A DNA stretch of 64,000 bases from Tillus elongatus (lineage: Eukaryota; Arthropoda; Insecta; Coleoptera; Cleridae). Positions 60,044-64,000 of this stretch are shown piece after piece. The stretch lies in contig OZ023267.1 of NCBI GenBank assembly GCA_964006375.1, positions 23,743,739 through 23,807,738 of the forward strand. Direction: 5' to 3'. Below the pieces are notes generated by a model. The model was not told where the DNA came from. It saw only the letters and a program-made list of their open reading frames with translations, and ran no database searches. The translations under genes and the position numbers were made by a program. Each line of letters starts with the position of its first letter. The stretch's first letter is position 1.

Positions 60044-62435
60044 CCGGCATCACCCAGGTGGGGTCTGGTGGGCCCTAACTTTGAAATGATAAAAAAAATC
60101 GTTTTCTCTATTTGTGTTGTTTTTGTGCAAAAGAATCATATTTATACTCACAACTTATGGGAAAAAAACACAAACTTGATAAAAATACTCCATTTATTGT
60201 CTGAATGGCTCAAATCAGAAAATATCGAGATTTATACACTTGACAAACATGCCTTTTTAAAAAAATTCACAAACAGAAAATCATTCTTAAAAATAGAAAA
60301 CATTTTGGAAACAGCAAAAAAAGTTCAAATTATACAATCTTCAAATGGCGTGGCAGACAAAACAAACATAATAGAACTAGTCGTCACGTAATTGGCTGCA
60401 ATTTTCGCATAAAAAAATGAAGGTGCTCTAAACACAGATGTTTTTCGCACTGCTCACAGGAGTACCTAGACTTTCGGTCTTTGTTTCTTGGACATTCTTC
60501 ATATCTACCACGTCCTGTTTTTTGTGTTTTACGCGGAGGAGTATTTGTCTTGCCTATCACACTGACAATTTTGAATCGAATTTCTCTTGTGGGTCGAGGG
60601 TTATTTTTTTGTTACAGAGTTGGCTCTATCAAAGTTAGACCCAGCTCTTCCAAAAATATACGACGCTTTTTTGAATAGTTGTTGGTGTTTGTTCTATAAA
60701 TGACCTGGCTATTAATTCCTGCTGTATCCATTAGGGAGAAAAATATTCTCAGTGGCCATCTTCTGCAATTCCTAGCTACACTGTAACTTCCTGTCAATTC
60801 ATCGACAACGTCTACACCACCTTTGGTAAAATTATAAAAGCTCACGATTACGGGTAGTTTTTTATCCCCCGTAGATTCATCTGTCTCATCATGGTGAAGG
60901 GTGGAGAGCAAAATAACATTTCTACCCTTCTTTGGTACATACGATACTACGATACCATTGTGTTATGTTTCTGGAATGCAAACATTGAACTCTTAGATGG
61001 TCTATTTTTTAGTTCTAGTAACGCTAACGGTATCTCTCGTTTGTTTTTCCTAAGAGTTCCTACCGACGTTAAACTATGCTTTTCAGTTACCAAAGGTGAC
61101 ATTTAGATTACTACCAGAAATCGGTGCTACTAATATTTGCACAATATCAACAGGTTTGTTGCTTGATTCATAAACCCCATCCAGCTAGTTCCTGCATAAA
61201 CTTCCATATTAATCACATAAAATGTGCGAGAGTCTAGCACAGCCTGGTTTTTTATCCCATATTTAGCAGGCTTGTTCGGGATATACTATCGGAAAGAACA
61301 GCGACCTCGAAAGGCCTCTAATTTTTCATCTATCGTTAAATATTGCCCTGGTGTATATGCCTGTTGACAGTTTGAAACAAACTTTTCAAACACAGCCCGT
61401 ATAGCTGCAAGTTTAGCTAATTTCAGGCATTCTTGTCTGTTGTCTACGTTGTCAAAACGTAAACATTGAAGCAAAAATGTGAATATATTGAAAGCCATTA
61501 CTGTACGAAATATATCAATGCCCGTTCCATTTGTTCTCCATAGTTCTTTTAGATGGCGATGGCTGTTTCTGTATACACCAGCAAGGTACAAGATACCAAA
61601 TAAAGCCTTTATTTCAGTTACGTTGGTATTGCTACAATATTCTTTATCTTTATACCCTACAGCTTTTTTGGCAATCATAACGTCTGTGCAACCTGTAACG
61701 CTGGCAAGAATTGTTGAGTCAAAAACCAGAAGCCAGCAATCCAACGGAGTTTTCGCATCCCTAGCATAAGGTTTGCATTCTGGTAACTTTGAAAGTATAT
61801 TTTCTCCCCTAGTTCTTATCCTGGTAATACTAAACTGCTTGCTCCACTTTGTAATAGAGTCTTTTCCCGCATAATATCCACATCTGTACTCACTTATTTC
61901 ATTTTAAGGTACTTCAGCATTTTCGGCACCATTTTTACCAATTTCACTATCAGAATGACAGTTGTGGACGCTTAAATTATCAACTTCATCATTATCCTCA
62001 GAGTCTATAAATTCCCCTTCGTCATCTTTGCATTTTTCCCAAAGCGCCATAAGTTTGGCTTGTTCTTTTTCGTAATATGACATGCTGTAAATTAAATTAC
62101 GTTGTTGTAAACAGTATACATTAATTTATATCAAGGTAACCACTCACCTTTCTATGTGAATTTGTAGTTTTATAACGCCAAACAACGTAAAACACTTTAC
62201 AAACGTACAAACTTTATAACTTTACAACCGAGGTGGGGTCTCTCGGACCTTCAGGTACTTTGGCGTGCTACTCGACTGTTGGTCAACTCAAGACTAAAAG
62301 CGGCTAACAGTCTTCTTCATAAACATGTTTTAGAAAGCTGTAGGCAACCAGAAAAGCATACGTGATGTGAAGTGAAAGTTACAACATAATATATAGCACA
62401 GAGGGTATGGTGGACCCCACCTGGGTGATGCCGGG
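60044..62435 (-). mobile_element. Full-length piggyBac-like element (2.39 kb)
   Basis: Perfect 23-bp terminal inverted repeats beginning CCCGGCATCACCCAGG (60044-60066 and, inverted, 62413-62435), each flanked by TTAA (60040-60043, 62436-62439), the obligatory piggyBac target. A subterminal copy of AGGTGGGGTC lies at about 62231. The transposase is on the minus strand. Termini look intact while the coding region is degenerate, so it could only move in trans. Confidence 0.9.
60384..62083 (-). pseudogene. piggyBac-like transposase, multiple stops and frameshifts
   Basis: ATG at 62083 (MSYYEKEQAKLMALWEK), an acidic N-terminus, then a TAA at about 61908. The DDD domain follows: ALFGILYLAGVYRNSH, first Asp in LTIDEKLEAFRGRCSF, a TAG replacing Gln before YIPNKPAKYGIK, second Asp in VLDSRTFYV, a degraded stretch (61130-60920), then FYNFTKGGVDVVDELTGSYS with the third Asp and RRWPLRIFFSLMDTAGIN. 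The C-terminus retains a Cys/His zinc-binding tail (ECPRN...CEQCEKHLCLEH) ending at TGA 60384. About 566 codons, a usual size for the family. The enzyme excises and inserts DNA at TTAA; this copy is inactive. Confidence 0.88.
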
Positions 62436-62439
62436 TTAA

Positions 62440-62934
62440 GGGTAGTAAAACTCGAAAAAGCAAAGAACGCAGTGGAAAAAGGTATATGCAGTGTCATCAT
62501 TTTAAAGTCCGCATTATATGGGAAATTTTTTTATTACTTATTTTATGCAAATTTAGAGTTAGGAACGCAGTTTGTACTTTGTAAATAATGCAAAATGACG
62601 TTGGCGCTTTTCTTTTATCGCTCCACCTGTCAAATTTGACATTTAAAAAAAGAAAATACAGACCCTTGGGTTATTTTTCAAAATTTCGAAAAAAGTCAAA
62701 TACAAAACTATTTTTTTTAGTCTTCTACCTACCTATCAAATTTGCATAAATTTGGCCCACCTTGAATTTTTTTATGTTTTCTTAACCTAACAATTTTTCG
62801 GTTCATTCGGATTCATGAAAATCCAAAAAAACCCGTTACGCTCATCTGCTGAGGTGGTTTTTTCTGTTTAATTTTTCTACTTAGGAGGTTTTCCCACAAA
62901 AAAATTAAATATATACACCTACTTAAAAAAATAT
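62440..62934. other. Anonymous intergenic DNA
   Basis: No gene recognised. Confidence 0.5.
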
Positions 62935-63135
62935 GTCTTACTTGATGCAAAGTTGCTATACTTTTAATATTTCACAACAAAATTTGCTCGACCCATTTCC
63001 ATCACAGGACCAAAAGGTATTTCAGTAGAAAAATGCCATAAACCAACATTAGAACATACATTTGCCAACCCATCCATCTCAGGAAAATTTTGTTGTCAAA
63101 TGTTGGAACTAGAGCAACTTTGCATCAAGTATGAC
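62935..63135. mobile_element. Palindromic MITE-like element (~200 bp)
   Basis: A perfect 19-bp inverted pair, TACTTGATGCAAAGTTGCT (62939-62957) and its complement (63113-63131); further inward ACAACAAAATTT pairs with AAATTTTGTTGT. No coding capacity and no clear target duplication. Confidence 0.6.
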
Positions 63136-63202
63136 AATTTTTTAGCATATTTTTTTTTGGAAACACTCTTAAATACAACATTTTTTACAGAAAAAAAGTT
63201 CG

Positions 63203-63708
63203 GGACGCAGCAGGTGCATTATAGTAGTGAATTTTCATAAGAATTGTACACTATTAGTAAAGTATAATATTAAAGCTAATTCTTTAAATGTAAATGGATC
63301 TTGGAGATTGGTTTTAGAGGTCCCAGTAAGCATTTACTTGAAGAAATTCCTATTTTCAATGGAGCTGTAAAATTACAATTTGGTACATATATCTAAATAC
63401 TGCAAGTCGCTTTAAAAAATTGTGTTACATTTCATTAGTTACAAATGTTTTCCAGAAAAAAAAAAGATTTACAAACGGAATGTACGTGCCAAATTATCAA
63501 TGGGGTAGGTATTTTTCCTTATTAATTACTTGGATAATTGTGTTTTAGTCAACCGAATCGAACTAGATTTGCAAACAAAACAACCAAAAAGGTATTTTAC
63601 ATAGGTTTTACTATGGCTCAAGATTGAAGATTATAGCTTAATGGGAAACTGATTTATCGGATTTGAAATCTTTTTACAAAAATTCGCTACCACAACGTAC
63701 TTGCTGCA
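63203..63708. mobile_element. Helentron-like segment with two inverted right ends
   Basis: Starts GGGACGCAGCAGGTGCATTA, TAGTAGTGAATTTTCATAAG and ends AAAATTCGCTACCACAACGT, ACTTGCTGCACC. Both termini are right-end motifs in inverted orientation, about 505 bp apart, like the 290-bp modules at 36096-36383 and 50018-50330 but with a different interior. Confidence 0.55.
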
Positions 63709-64000
63709 CCATCTTCATCGCTTATTTACTGTTGCTGTATACATACTTTTTTAAATGAAAGAAGATTGTAGCTCTTCTATGTGATACTCACAAACAAGGC
63801 AACCTCAGCTTTTGAAAAGATATTTTTAACAAATGAAATGAGGTAACAATTTAAACATAAATTGAAAATCTTGGTTCGAGGCTTCGTCACGGGAGTTCTC
63901 CTCCCCCTTCTACATGCCTACAACCACCCTCAATGCATAAACAAGAACAATATAAACAAGTAAAATTTCTTCGGAACAACCCCCAAGAAAGTTGCGGGAC
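63709..64000. other. Anonymous DNA entering a shared repeat
   Basis: From about 63930 the sequence (AATGCATAAACAAGAACAAT, AATTTCTTCGGAACAACCCC) matches 53300-53385 and runs off the window. Confidence 0.45.

Overview
This window looks like non-genic, repeat-dense DNA from a large animal genome. I infer an arthropod, probably an insect: the mix is Penelope-like elements (PLEs), a rosa-like DD41D mariner, piggyBac, RNase H-bearing and R1-like LINEs, Ty3/gypsy, and many very long (TA)n tracts. I cannot name the species. I see no convincing host protein-coding gene. Nearly every recognisable coding stretch belongs to a transposable element, and most are broken. Several open frames have no ATG at their 5' end because the element is 5'-truncated.

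Layout. 1-6.6 kb is mostly anonymous sequence with a LINE scrap, a PLE GIY-YIG end and (TA)n-bearing Helentron-like pieces. 6.8-11.2 kb is a decayed Ty3/gypsy element on the minus strand (integrase finger, RNase H, RT, protease, gag, PBS, one LTR) with a second, deleted copy joined through the shared LTR. 12.3-16.2 kb holds three LINE remnants, a tRNA-type SINE and a 5S rRNA-derived sequence. 16.5-19 kb is a PLE split by a Harbinger-like element. 19.7-22 kb has two LINEs tail to tail. 23.4-25.6 kb is a nest: a hammerhead-bearing inverted repeat beside a Helentron-like element whose (TA)n tract received a solo-LTR-like insertion. 26.3-31.5 kb contains a mariner relic split by a hAT MITE, a LINE 3' end, and a nearly complete DD41D mariner abutting a LINE. 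31.9-34 kb is an RTE-like LINE with a 10-bp target duplication inside an inverted pair of hammerhead-like motifs. 34.7-43.1 kb has two long Helentron-like elements flanking a hAT-like element, a PLE piece and a LINE with an 803-codon open frame. 44-45.8 kb is an RTE-like LINE with an open 523-codon RT frame. 46.5-48.7 kb has a hammerhead foldback and two head-to-head PLE pieces. 50-58.5 kb is more of the same families. 60.0-62.4 kb is a full-length but dead piggyBac with intact TIRs and TTAA flanks.

The threads that tie the window together are: (1) a Helentron/HINE-like non-autonomous family with a hairpin left end, a subterminal repeat plus ACGCA/TGCGT hairpin at the right end, a (TA)n block and a 141-bp internal tandem unit; (2) at least two classes of hammerhead-ribozyme-like motif, often as inverted pairs, in or next to PLE sequence; (3) repeated nesting, which lets insertion order be read directly.
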